Position numbers and translations under genes: made by a program | The notes under the pieces: model-generated | The model's database searches: none | What the model saw: the letters and a program-made list of their open reading frames with translations, nothing else | Told to the model about the DNA's origin: nothing | Assembly (NCBI GenBank): GCA_963580455.1 | Contig: OY756958.1 | Location: 21,030,501 to 21,094,500 of the forward strand | From: Euonymus europaeus | Taxonomy: Eukaryota; Streptophyta; Magnoliopsida; Celastrales; Celastraceae | DNA length: 64,000 nt | Reading direction: 5' to 3' | Shown: piece after piece, positions 12,209 through 22,052 of the stretch | How the letters are laid out: the number at the start of each line of letters is the position of its first letter | Numbering within the stretch: the first letter of the stretch is position 1

Positions 12209-12480
12209 ATAATATCAATATATTTTGTTTGAAGAATCAATCATAAGAATTTTATTTAGAAATGTTGCAGCAAAGAAGGTGAAACACAAAAACTTCATTA
12301 AAATCGATTTAATATCAGGAAATCCAAAACATATATAATATCGAAAGATACAAAACATATATGATATCAGCAGATTTTGTTTGAAGAATGAATCACGAGA
12401 ATTTTATTTAAAAATGTTGACATAGTGAAAGTTGAAACATAAGAATTTCATTTAAACAGATTTAATATCAGCAAATTCAA
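12209..12480. repeat. Diverged tandem repeat, 152-bp period, two copies
   Basis: ATTTTGTTTGAAGAAT occurs at 12222 and again at 12374. The following bases (GAATTTTATTTA, AAATGTTG, TTTAATATCAG) keep the same order and spacing in both copies. Confidence 0.7.
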
Positions 12481-13136
12481 TTTTTTTATTTCTTTCTCTA
12501 GATCAACAACTCTACTTGTAGATCTATCTTTTTGCACGCTTAAATCTGTTCGAACAAGAATGATCTAGAGCCGCTTCAATCACTAGCATAGATAAAAAAA
12601 ATAAAAAAATAAAAATAAAAATTTGTTGGCCAAGGAGGTGGGGGATATGATGAAAAAAGAGATTAATGGAGGAAGAAGAAGAACTGAAAAAAGGGATCCA
12701 AAGGAAATATATACGAAGCATATAGAAAAATCGACGAAGTAGATTAACGAATGAGGAAAAAGAAGAATGTGGGAAAAAAATATTGACGCAATATTTTTTT
12801 ACCTTTTTCATTTGATTAAAAGGTAAAAGAACCTGATAGATTTTCCTACTATGTAGAAAGTGTGAGGTTTTATGTTTGAATCTTTCTTACTATTAAGTTA
12901 ATTGAGATTTATTATCATTATGACGATAATCGTCAAAAAAGAACTACCTCCCTTATAGTCTATCTACCTATACATTTATTCTGCTGATTTGTATTGGGTA
13001 TTCTCCTCATATGTAAAAAGAAAATAAAAAACAAACTTAAAATAAACAACTCTACTCGCCTAATCAGCGCGTCGTTTTATGATCTCTCCTCCAATCTCTC
13101 TCTCGGGGGACAGGACTAAGTCGAATCTATCATTCC

Positions 13137-13176
13137 CCACCGCCACCGCCACCGCCACGACCACGACCACGACCAC
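13137..13176. repeat. GCCACC/ACGACC trinucleotide-type repeat in a 5' leader
   Basis: CCGCCA repeats pass into CCACGA repeats about 110 bases upstream of the phosphatase ATG, probably within its 5' UTR. Length variation here could affect expression, but that is inference. Confidence 0.8.
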
Positions 13177-13284
13177 GGTTGTTCGTTACTGATTTGTTCC
13201 TTTTTTATTCTCCTTCGCGTCAGAGGTCGGCTTCTCTCTTGTCTCTCTACAAGTATAACCATACGACTTCGTTTTATCCGGTTC

Positions 13285-16200
13285 ATGGCCGAGTTGGCCC
13301 AGGCGGAGGTTAACTCGACTCCGTCCTCTCTGCAACTTCTGAGGACGCTGTTGAACTGGCTTGGATTGTTCTTCCAGATCTTCCTCCGAATTATCAGAGC
13401 TCTCGGCCACCACACTCTCCTATCCTCTTCTCGCCCCTTCAAACCCTTGCCTGTCGTCGAGTTGCCGGAGACCGATCCTGCCACCACCGTTGACGTTGCC
13501 GCCGTCGTTCCTCCCTCGGCCGCCGTCGACCGTCTCGAGAGACTAACGGTACGGTCGTTCATATGGATTTGTATATATTAATCTGTCGTTTTGTTGCTGG
13601 AATTTCAATTTATCGGAATGAATTTTTGCTTTTGACCTTATATGGATTTGAGAATTTATATTTCACTCAATGCTTCTGTTTCTATGAAATGAAAAATTAA
13701 TTTCCTCGTAGCATCGTTTCAAATGGAAACACTGTATCGTACGTAGATATATGCACATATAGGTGTATAGATATGTGTATAATATCAACCTTAGAATGGC
13801 TCATCGTCCAACACTGAATATGGTTTGATGGCGTGCAAATCTTGCTTGGTTTGCCATTGTGTATGTATAATAAACGTGAGGGAACCTCTTTTTATACTGT
13901 TGATGAAGTCTAGTCCTTTGTGGAGAATGACTCTTGATTCAAGGAAGTTTTAGTTATAATAGGAAATTTCCTCTTTTAGTCTCCTGATTGAAGGAGGGTT
14001 ACTTTTGGGGAGCTACATTTCTTGTTGGACTCTAATAGATCTTCCTTGAGTGACTCGTATGCATATGCTTAGTGCTTACCAAGATACTCGGTTATTGTCT
14101 TTGGTCGGCATCAGTGTAGCCATGTGTCGGTCGTTAAGTGGAGGGTATTTTTGATATTATCGTGGTTATTTGTTAATGGAGTTCAAGACCATGATGCAAA
14201 ATCATTTAAATCTTAGTTGCTTCATAGAGTGAAGCTCTAAGATTATGGTTCAAATGCTTTCATCAAGTTCTTTCTAGTCTTTTTAATGTTTTCCTTCTGT
14301 CTATGCCCTTGGCATCATATTTAACAAAATAACAAAGAAAATTAGCCCTCATAGTTTCAACTTTCAACAACAGACACATGTCCGTCTTCCCTTTGCGACT
14401 TTGTAATGGTAGCGGAAGCCTTGTGCAATGTGTTTGCAATGATTGCTTACTGCATAAGCTAATTGTCGAATTACATGCAACTACAGGTTGTGCTTGATTT
14501 GGATGAAACTTTAGTATGCGCATACGAGACATCAAGTTTGCCGGCTGCCCTGCGCAATCAAGCCACAGAGGCTGGATTGATGTGGTTCGAGCTGGAATGT
14601 GTATCTTCAGACAAGGTTTGTTATAAACTTATAATATTAATCAATTTGTGGTTAATAGGTCATTTAGGATTCATATAAAAGAAATTCTTTTCATTTGTAT
14701 ACTTGGGATTTCAAGGAATGTGAAGGAAAGCCTAAGATAAATTACGTTACGGTGTTTGAGCGTCCAGGATTGCGAGAATTTTTAAAGGAACTTAGTAAAT
14801 TTGCAGATCTTGTGCTGTTTACTGCTGGCCTTGAAGGTTTGCTTATTTCTTCACCATTTATCTAGGTTTGTTATTTCTTAGTGATTTGTCATTGATTTTC
14901 TTGCTCATTGGCTTGAAAGTTACTCCTGTTTGTGCTGACAGGTTATGCTAGACCCCTCATTGACAGAATAGATGTGGAAAATCTATTTATGCTTCGTCTT
15001 TATCGTCCGTCAACAATTAGCACGTTAGTTCTATTTCCTGGATCCCTCTTTTCCTATATTTTGTTACTTTTTTATTACTTATATATGTTATATTGCCCTA
15101 CCTTATTCAAATTGAACACATAAGCATATACCTGGTTATGTTATTGGCACATTGTTTGAAAATCATTGCTTTTGCACTTAAATTCATTGAGCTACCTCGA
15201 CTGAGCAGGCCATCTTAAGTCGGCCCTTTAGTTTTTCCCTCTTTTGTTTCTCCTTGTACATGTTGATTAGACTAAAGTTTGTCTGTGTTTTGATGGTTTG
15301 ATTACGTCATATGTGATTTCCAGATGATATCATGGCGTTCTGCAAGCTAATAGCTTTTGTTAATTCAAGGATTTGCGGGACTTATTTCTGGGAAATGAGC
15401 CCATTGCAATAGTTAAGCATATACTCAAAAGATTTATGTGCCGTCCCTTGCACCATATTAATCTCTACTTCTGGCTAGAATTGCTTCTTGCTTTTTTATC
15501 TTTTCGCATATTTTCTGAATTCAAATTTCACTATTTGTGGTGGTTGAATAAGTCTTGTGTATTCTCATTAAAATAATTACTCTTTTGTAGTCCGCATAGA
15601 TTTGGTGAGTTAACTGTTTTCGTCACTTTTATTCTCCAAACTTGTTTGAGGATAATGTCATAGTTCTGTTGTCTGAAAACTTTAGTACTCAACTGCAGAA
15701 AAGAGTAAGGGTTGTGGCATCGTGCGAGATTTAATACGCTGTTGATGAACCATGACTATTTAAAAAATGCTAGCTCAAGTTGGAGAGGAAATAAAGCACG
15801 TAGATATGCTTTTGGATTCATAGTTTCATACTTATGATAAGTAGGTTCAATAATATGTTGATGGCATGTCGCAAGGGTTCTTAAGTGCTCATCATGGTTT
15901 GCTGTTTGTTTTGGTGTATGACTTGCGTTTTTCCGTATTGTAGTTCATTACATGTCTAACTAATTGCTTACAGTGATCAGGAGTGTGAAGTTCATGACCA
16001 GATAAATGTGTTATAAAGTTTGTTAAAACTTTGGTGGCATGAATACAGGGAGTATCGGGAGCATGTGAAGGATCTCTCTTGCCTATCTAAAAATCTACGT
16101 CGGACAGTCATTGTTGACAACAATCCATTCAGTTTCTTGCTGCAGCCAATTAATGGAATTCCTTGTATTCCTTTCGCTGCAGGGCAACCACACGATACAC

Positions 16201-16422
16201 AGGTACCAACATCTAGCTTTTTCAAGCTCGTATACCTAAAACTCTTCTATTGTGTGTGTGGTAATTTACCGTCCTCTCTTGTACATGTTTTGACAGCTGC
16301 TGGATGTTCTTCTTCCACTTCTGAAGCACCTATCTCAGCAAAACGATGTCAGACCTTTGCTCCATGAAAGGTTCCACATGCCAGAATGGTTTCAAAAGCA
16401 GGGAATCCCTGCTTCCAGTTGA
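13285..16422 (+). CDS. SCP1-like small CTD-phosphatase-type HAD protein (291 aa)
   Basis: Six exons by GT-AG sites and frame: 13285-13548, 14487-14615, 14716-14836, 14942-15023, 16049-16202, 16297-16422. They join in frame to 291 residues. The protein belongs to the NLI-interacting-factor/SCP1 group of HAD phosphatases, which remove phosphate from Ser or Thr, for example in the RNA polymerase II tail. Visible motifs: DLDET at 92-96 (D92 nucleophile, D94 acid/base), FTAG at 166-169 (motif II Thr167), VDNNP at 221-225 (motif III). A hydrophobic stretch at about 23-45 (LLNWLGLFFQIFLRIIRAL) may associate it with membranes. It resembles the Arabidopsis At3g55960 type closely in length and motifs. 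The start ATG has a good context (TTCATGG) and follows a CT-rich leader. The true substrate is not deducible. Intron 4 is about 1 kb and holds no gene. Confidence 0.9.
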
Positions 16423-17835
16423 ATTGTAGGATAAAAGAACCGTATGTAGTGATAATATCCATTCTCTATATAATTGTCAAAGATCATTTCCATTCAGAAG
16501 CAGCACCCGTTATGGGAACCGCTACTTTGTGTATACATTTGTTTGCGTGACACATCCGAAATTCAAATCTCCGGAAGAAAATGATTTTTGTGATGGTTAT
16601 GTTTATTAGATGGGTGAGCTTTGTACAGTGTTCAAAAACACACCCTTGAAAATTCATTTGGGTGTCCAGTTTTGAAAACCAAAACAACAACAAAATGCAG
16701 TTTTGACCAATTTTCACAAAATTCTAGTGACATTGTTGTAAATAATGTGAATTTTATTTTGTGACTTTTTTTCCTTCCCTCTCCTCAATTTCAATTTCAT
16801 GACCGAAAACGTAATCAAATAACGCAAATTAAATAAATTTTAGTGTTTTTATTCCTAAAAATGATTTTTTTTGAAAACTAAAAAAATAAATCCAAACATC
16901 GCGTTTGGTAGAAAATCCTTCAGATAAATTATTATTATCTTATGCAGGCCAAAGAAGGGTGCAGAGCAAATCCCTTCCTTTTTCTACAGCTTTATTATAC
17001 TTTTAATGGGTAGCAAATTTGGTACCTGTATGAGTTATATATAGCTGGAAATTGTCTGCCAGGTGCGAATAAAGGAGTCCGAATGGCTTTCCATGGTTAC
17101 ATGGTCGGTGATAGCTTTGACAATTCGATAATGGTTAAGTTTACCATAAATTAGGGATTAGTTAGCAGTCCAACAAAAATGTTAGGTAGTTTACACTATC
17201 AAATAAGTCCTTTTCCAGCTCTACCCGTCTCTGAAGCTGATATATATTATGATGTTTGTTATTGACAAAAGGAAAGAGTCAGGTGTTTTTTATCAAAAGA
17301 AAAAAAAAGAGTCAGGTGATCACTATTTCCTCCTTTGTAGTGACAACCAGTATTTCGCTACCTTTTGTTTCATTATTTTTTTTTGCACTATATATAGTTT
17401 CAGCCAGGTTTACAAAGTCTGATTCTTTGTAGAGAAAGGCAAACTTGCAGTTACCTAGTGAATTAATAATACTCAATTTGTTATTTATATTCATGTGCTA
17501 CGACCCACATGTAATGACTCTTTTTGTGGGAGTTCTTGTAGACTTGTCGTTATTTTTACAGTTTCACACTAGTCTGACCTAAATACCACATTTGATTGTC
17601 CAAAATATTTTCTTATTTCTTCTGAATTTTGTGAGGCTAGAGATGAGCTGTTCATGCACTTTTGTTTTTTTATAAAAAAAGAGGGGGAAGGGATATGAGG
17701 TTCAAATTCGAGATTACATATAATTTAACTTAACTATTCAATTGAGCTACTTCGAATTTACATGCATTTTTGTTTTTGGGAACAAGTAAATGTCAGCGGC
17801 CTTTGAAATCAAATTGATTTTGATGGATATCATTT
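16423..17835. other. Intergenic, 3' UTR of the phosphatase then non-coding
   Basis: The first few hundred bases are probably 3' UTR. The rest is AT-rich with no motif-bearing frame on either strand. Confidence 0.6.
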
Positions 17836-18582
17836 GGGTAGGGTCATTTGCACCCCAATTTTCCTCGGTTCCACCTCATTACTAACAAAACTCCAATTAA
17901 AAATAGACAGAAATTGACAACACTACAATTCTAGTTTTTTCAAATAAAGACAATGAGACCCCATTAGCCATATCAAAGCAAAAAATATAGAGGAATAGGG
18001 TTGTTAACAAAATGTCCTGCCCGCACAATCAGATAACAAGAAATGCCCCACCTACACATTCAGATAAGAAGAAACATAGCAAGAGGATTGAATTGGATTC
18101 ATCATTTAATTATCCAACATTCAGAAAATAATAAGATTATCGATCATATTAGTCAGGAAATGCTTTGCCGTGTCAACTTCAATCATGACAGGCGTATGAA
18201 CTTTAGAAATACTTCCATATCCTGCAAAATCATGACATGTAAAAAACCCTTTCAAATCCTAAAAATAGAAAGTACGAAATCACAAAATTGGTACATGTTC
18301 CTCCTCTTCACTCAATGTCTCATATGTAAAGTTGCCGAAGTCTATGTCAATATCGTACGTGTCGTCGTCGTCGATCATCCATACTCGACAGTGATTGGCT
18401 GATTGAAATAGAGGTAGAGGGAGAGAGAGAGAGAAATGAAATAGAGCCGGGTGGGAGGAAAATGGAGAGAGAAATAGGGTTTTGGTGTTTATGGGTTAGT
18501 CCAGTTGGGGTTTTGAGACTTGGGGTGTTTTGAGACTTTTGAGGTGGAACTAGAAAAAGTTTGGGTGCAAATAATCCTACCC
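17836..18582. mobile_element. Non-autonomous Mutator-type element (747 bp) with 9-bp TSD, possible Pack-MULE
   Basis: Both ends carry an inverted repeat: left GGGTAGGGTCATTTGCACCC, and the complement of the right end GGGTAGGATTATTTGCACCC; similarity continues to TTCCACCTCA, about 45 bases in all. A perfect 9-bp direct repeat ATATCATTT flanks it (17827-17835 and 18583-18591), the TSD length of Mutator elements. It encodes no transposase. On the minus strand two exon-like pieces lie inside (18378-18280 and 18221-18121), suggesting captured host sequence. Confidence 0.85.
18121..18378 (-). pseudogene. Exon-like captured fragments inside the Mutator-type element
   Basis: I do not recognise the source gene. 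Piece one (18378-18280) begins MIDDDDTYDIDIDFGNF and continues to an acidic EEEEH, followed by an in-frame GT donor candidate. Piece two starts after a canonical TTTTGCAG acceptor at 18222 and encodes YGSISKVHTPVMIEVDTA in one of its frames before a stop at 18121. A CT-rich leader-like tract lies upstream of the ATG. The frames of the two pieces do not join cleanly. Acidic composition and splice-like sites suggest a real parent exon pair, but both are short. Confidence 0.35.
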
Positions 18583-19807
18583 ATATCATTTCCTAACTTC
18601 ACGGTACAAAACTTCAAGTAATGCATATCACATACATTCAGGATATAACTTGATTTTGGGGTGGCAAAAAAATGAAGGTTATTCTTAAGATTATTTTGAG
18701 ACATTTTAACTGTTGGTTGGATAAAAACAGAATTGAATAAATCATTAAAATAAATAATTCAGTATTTAGTTAGTTGCAATTAATCAATTGTTTTTTCTAC
18801 TATTTGATAATATTAAAAATGTAGTAGTAATTGATATAATAGTGGTGAAAGTGTTGAGTGGTATTAATTGGTAGGCATGACCATAACTCCTCATGATGTT
18901 AATCATAAGAATCATCAATCACACATTCATGTTTCATTAATTGGACAGACCGTCATCTCTTATTTATAACTTTTTTAACTATGAATTTCTTTGCAAGCAT
19001 CAACAGACACCACGTTGCCCTAAAAATATTTGAATTTCAACCAAAACTTGCGCTTTCCTTGAAATTAATGTTTGTCTTTGTTCATTTTCTGTATTTGACA
19101 TTGGCTTGCCTTTTCCTCATAAGCTGCTGCTCCAAAAGTTCTATTGTTAAGGGCCTTGAGGCTACATTGCAGTTTATTGTTAAGACTTAAGATCAGTGGT
19201 CTTGTTAGTGTGTTTGAGGGCATTGCATTGAGTACTTTTAAGTTGGGTTCGGTTGTTCTCTGTAGTATTCCTTATAGGGTTTTTTTAATTAAAAATTGGG
19301 TTTGATTGAGGTGTTTGTTCTTTGCCATATGGGTAACTTATACATAAATTAAATTGTTTTAAAAAAAAACTTGATTCTTGGTTTATACTCATGATTATAT
19401 TACATTGTTTGAAACAATGAGTGTGTGTTTTAATATTATGTTATAATGAAATTTCACCTCAAACGAACATTTTACATGGCATATATGATAATTACATTGT
19501 TTTCAAAAATAGTGTAATTATGTACTAAATGCATGAAATAACTCAATTTTTAGTCTATAGTATTTGTTACATTGTTTTAAACGACGAATATATGTTCTAA
19601 TATCATGCCCTAATGAAAATTCATTTCGAATACATAACATATAAACTAATTACATAGTTTTAAAAAACAATGTAATTGAAAAAGTGCACTAAAAACTATT
19701 GATGATGGACCTTTTTGGAAATAGTTTTACACGATAAGTTCGAATATGTATTTTTTTAAAATCTACCATATATTTTGAGAGATAAAACGTTTTAAAAATA
19801 TATATAT

Positions 19808-20035
19808 TTTTAAAAGATTATGAATGTATTTTGAGTGGAATTATAAGTCCAACGATATTTTTTCGTGTCAAACAAAAATCATATAGAACTTGCAAACACA
19901 CGAAAATAGTGAACCGTTGAATATAAATTTGAAACATTCTATATCTTTTTAACGGTTCATTTATTTATTTGGTGCAAAAAAAAATATCGTTAAACTTATA
20001 ATTTTGGTCAAAATACATTCATAATTTTTAGAAAA
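19808..20035. repeat. Hairpin / foldback MITE-like inverted repeat
   Basis: The left arm from 19815 (ATTATGAATGTATTTTGA, then ATTATAAGT, AACGATATTTTTT) is mirrored on the opposite strand by 19961-20033 with a few differences. An inner pair, TGAACCGTT near 19911 and AACGGTTCA near 19951, extends the hairpin. No TSD was resolved. The surrounding 18592-20898 has no gene that I can support. Confidence 0.6.
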
Positions 20036-20898
20036 TAAAATAAATTTATTAATGGCCCAAAAGTTATTTACATTGGGTCCGCTGTAAATAAGCACTCCTT
20101 TATCAGATATGTATATATTAAAATATACATATTTTATGGACATATTTTCTCTTATACGCACATAAAATGTGGACCTCGTTTTTAGAGTCGAAGATATTTT
20201 CTAAAAAAATTTGGAAAAATTATATTTCTATTCTGATTGATTTTACGAATTCAACGACATATTTTTTGTTCAAAAAAAATAAAATTCAACATGAAAAGTT
20301 CCTAATAATTTTCTACCGTTGGATATAAAATACAATATATTTCATACACTTTTTAAGTTGCATTAGATATTTGTTTCGTACAAAAAATTTATGGTTGGAT
20401 TTTAAAAACCGATCGATCACTATACAAATATAATTTTTTGAGCCCAAAAATTAGATGCATAAGAGAGAAAATCTGATCTTAGGTGTAAACTATTGAATTA
20501 AATATATGTTACACGTTACCTGAACCTGAATTGACAATTGAAATACCTAACGACAAAAGTTTAAGGACACCAAATTTGGTCTAATTCACTTTTTTCAACT
20601 CAATGAACGATAACTAATTTTAAATTATCACACGTGTGGTCGAAAGAAGAAAGAAATTAAAGGTTTTTTTATTATTTATTCTCCTTTCAAAAGTCACGTT
20701 GTCTTTGATTATTAGGCACCAAAAAATGAAAGAAAACACACGCAATGTCGGTCACACGCACGAAAGCTAGCTACTTCATGAAATTTGAGGAACAAAGGAA
20801 TTTGGTGACACTTTCCTTAATTTCCTGCTTCTCCAAAGTCTTCCGTGTCTTTCATGGTTCACCCCAAATTAGGTTTCTTGTATGCAACAAAAATCTTA

Positions 20899-21151
20899 CT
20901 CCTTCCCTCTCATTTTAATTGTGTCTTTAGTTTAATGCAAAATTTAAAAAATTGTATAACTCCATTTTAATTTGATATTTATAGTGGCAGACAATTAATG
21001 TGCATAGTTATTGAGCTTTTTCATTTAAGAATATAAATAAGGATAAAATGAAAAAGGATAGATAAAATTAGTTTTAATTAATTAAAATGGACATATATTT
21101 TGAGATATCCGAAAAAAAGAATAGTGAACAATTAAAATGAGATAGATATGG
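20899..21151. mobile_element. Stowaway-like MITE (253 bp)
   Basis: The left end CTCCTTCCCTCTCATTTTAA resembles the Stowaway consensus beginning CTCCCTCCGTCCC. The complement of the right end, CCATATCTATCTCATTTTAA, matches it from the CTCATTTTAATTG part inward. Both ends abut TA (20897-20898, 21152-21153), the mariner-type target. Very AT-rich and non-coding. Confidence 0.65.
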
Positions 21152-22052
21152 TATTACGAAACCACCCCATACAACCCTTTCACTTCTATGTTCCCTAAAA
21201 TCTATGTGTTTTTGAATTTGATCAGTCACATTTTCAATACTTCAGATTTGGAATAAATTTATATATGAATTATTTATTCAGTGCTAAAGATAGAATAGTC
21301 CTAAAAATTCAGTTATTAATTAATTTCAACAGAGTTGCCTATGTCAAAAAATAAAATAAAAAATATATCTAGTTGGTTAGGTGATAGCTAGTGAGGCCTT
21401 GTGCTCGACTATTATATCAAGCCGACTTCTTTGATGCCACCACCATGAAATAAAGACCCTTATAATTGTCTGATGTATGTAGGGCATGAGAACTTACGAG
21501 GCATTTGATAAAGAGTATAAAGAGTTTGATGAGTGTGAATATGAGGCGGGTGTGAATGAAGATAGGCAAGTGTGTCTCGTATCAATCTTCTTGCAAGTCT
21601 TCAGATAATTAAATTAATTTACATAATTTTCACATTAGAGATTTGATAAATTTCATGCCTTAAAAAAATGCAATATCATCGGAATTCAATTTCATATACT
21701 TTTCGTTGATCCTAACCCATTTTAATCATTTACCAAAAAAATAAAAAATAATTGCAAATCTCACCAAATAATTAAATGTCAAACCGTGAATTGAAAAAAA
21801 AAATCATAAATACATACAATTTCCCATAGTTAATTACGTTAAAAAATTTAACATGCCCCTCTTGAAGCTGAAAACTAGAAAAAGTAACCCCTGCTTCTCG
21901 CTCCCTCTTTTGGTTCATTTGAACTGAAGGACTCTCATCACTTCCAGTCTCTCTGGACTCTCTCTCTCTCTCTCTCTGTGAGAAGCCTAATCCGTCCTCC
22001 CAATGAGGCGGAGCGACTCGGGAATCGCCTCCTTCTATCATAATCCAACTGG
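21152..22052. other. Upstream region and 5' leader of the CCR4-like kinase
   Basis: No gene. A (TC)n tract at 21959-21978 probably lies in the 5' UTR, as CT-rich tracts often do in plant leaders. Around 21365-21440 a run resembling a tRNA-derived SINE head (AGTTGGTTAGGTGATAG ... GTGCTCGACTA) is too weak to call. Confidence 0.45.

Larger units (their letters stand above)
9524..13136. other. Non-genic AT-rich interval with diverged repeats
   Basis: No supported gene. The stretch 10370-10740 has phrases such as CCACCGCCGTTGG, GTCGAGACGAGTCCAACG and TCCGGCGACGG, echoed less clearly near 11370-11600. Their style resembles the G+C-richer part of plant gypsy LTRs, so degenerate LTR sequence is possible. 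Open frames at 9505-9871 and 12524-12811 are A/T-rich and without motifs. Confidence 0.5.

Noticed and set aside
12524..12811. 95-codon minus-strand frame
   Set aside because: Phe/Ser/Ile-rich translation of A-rich DNA, no motif.
13116..13562. 148-codon minus-strand frame
   Set aside because: It is the antisense shadow of phosphatase exon 1 and its GCCACC repeat (Trp-Ser and Trp-Arg runs).
18043..18402. 119-codon plus-strand frame inside the Mutator-type element
   Set aside because: No motif; the opposite strand carries the exon-like signals with splice sites.
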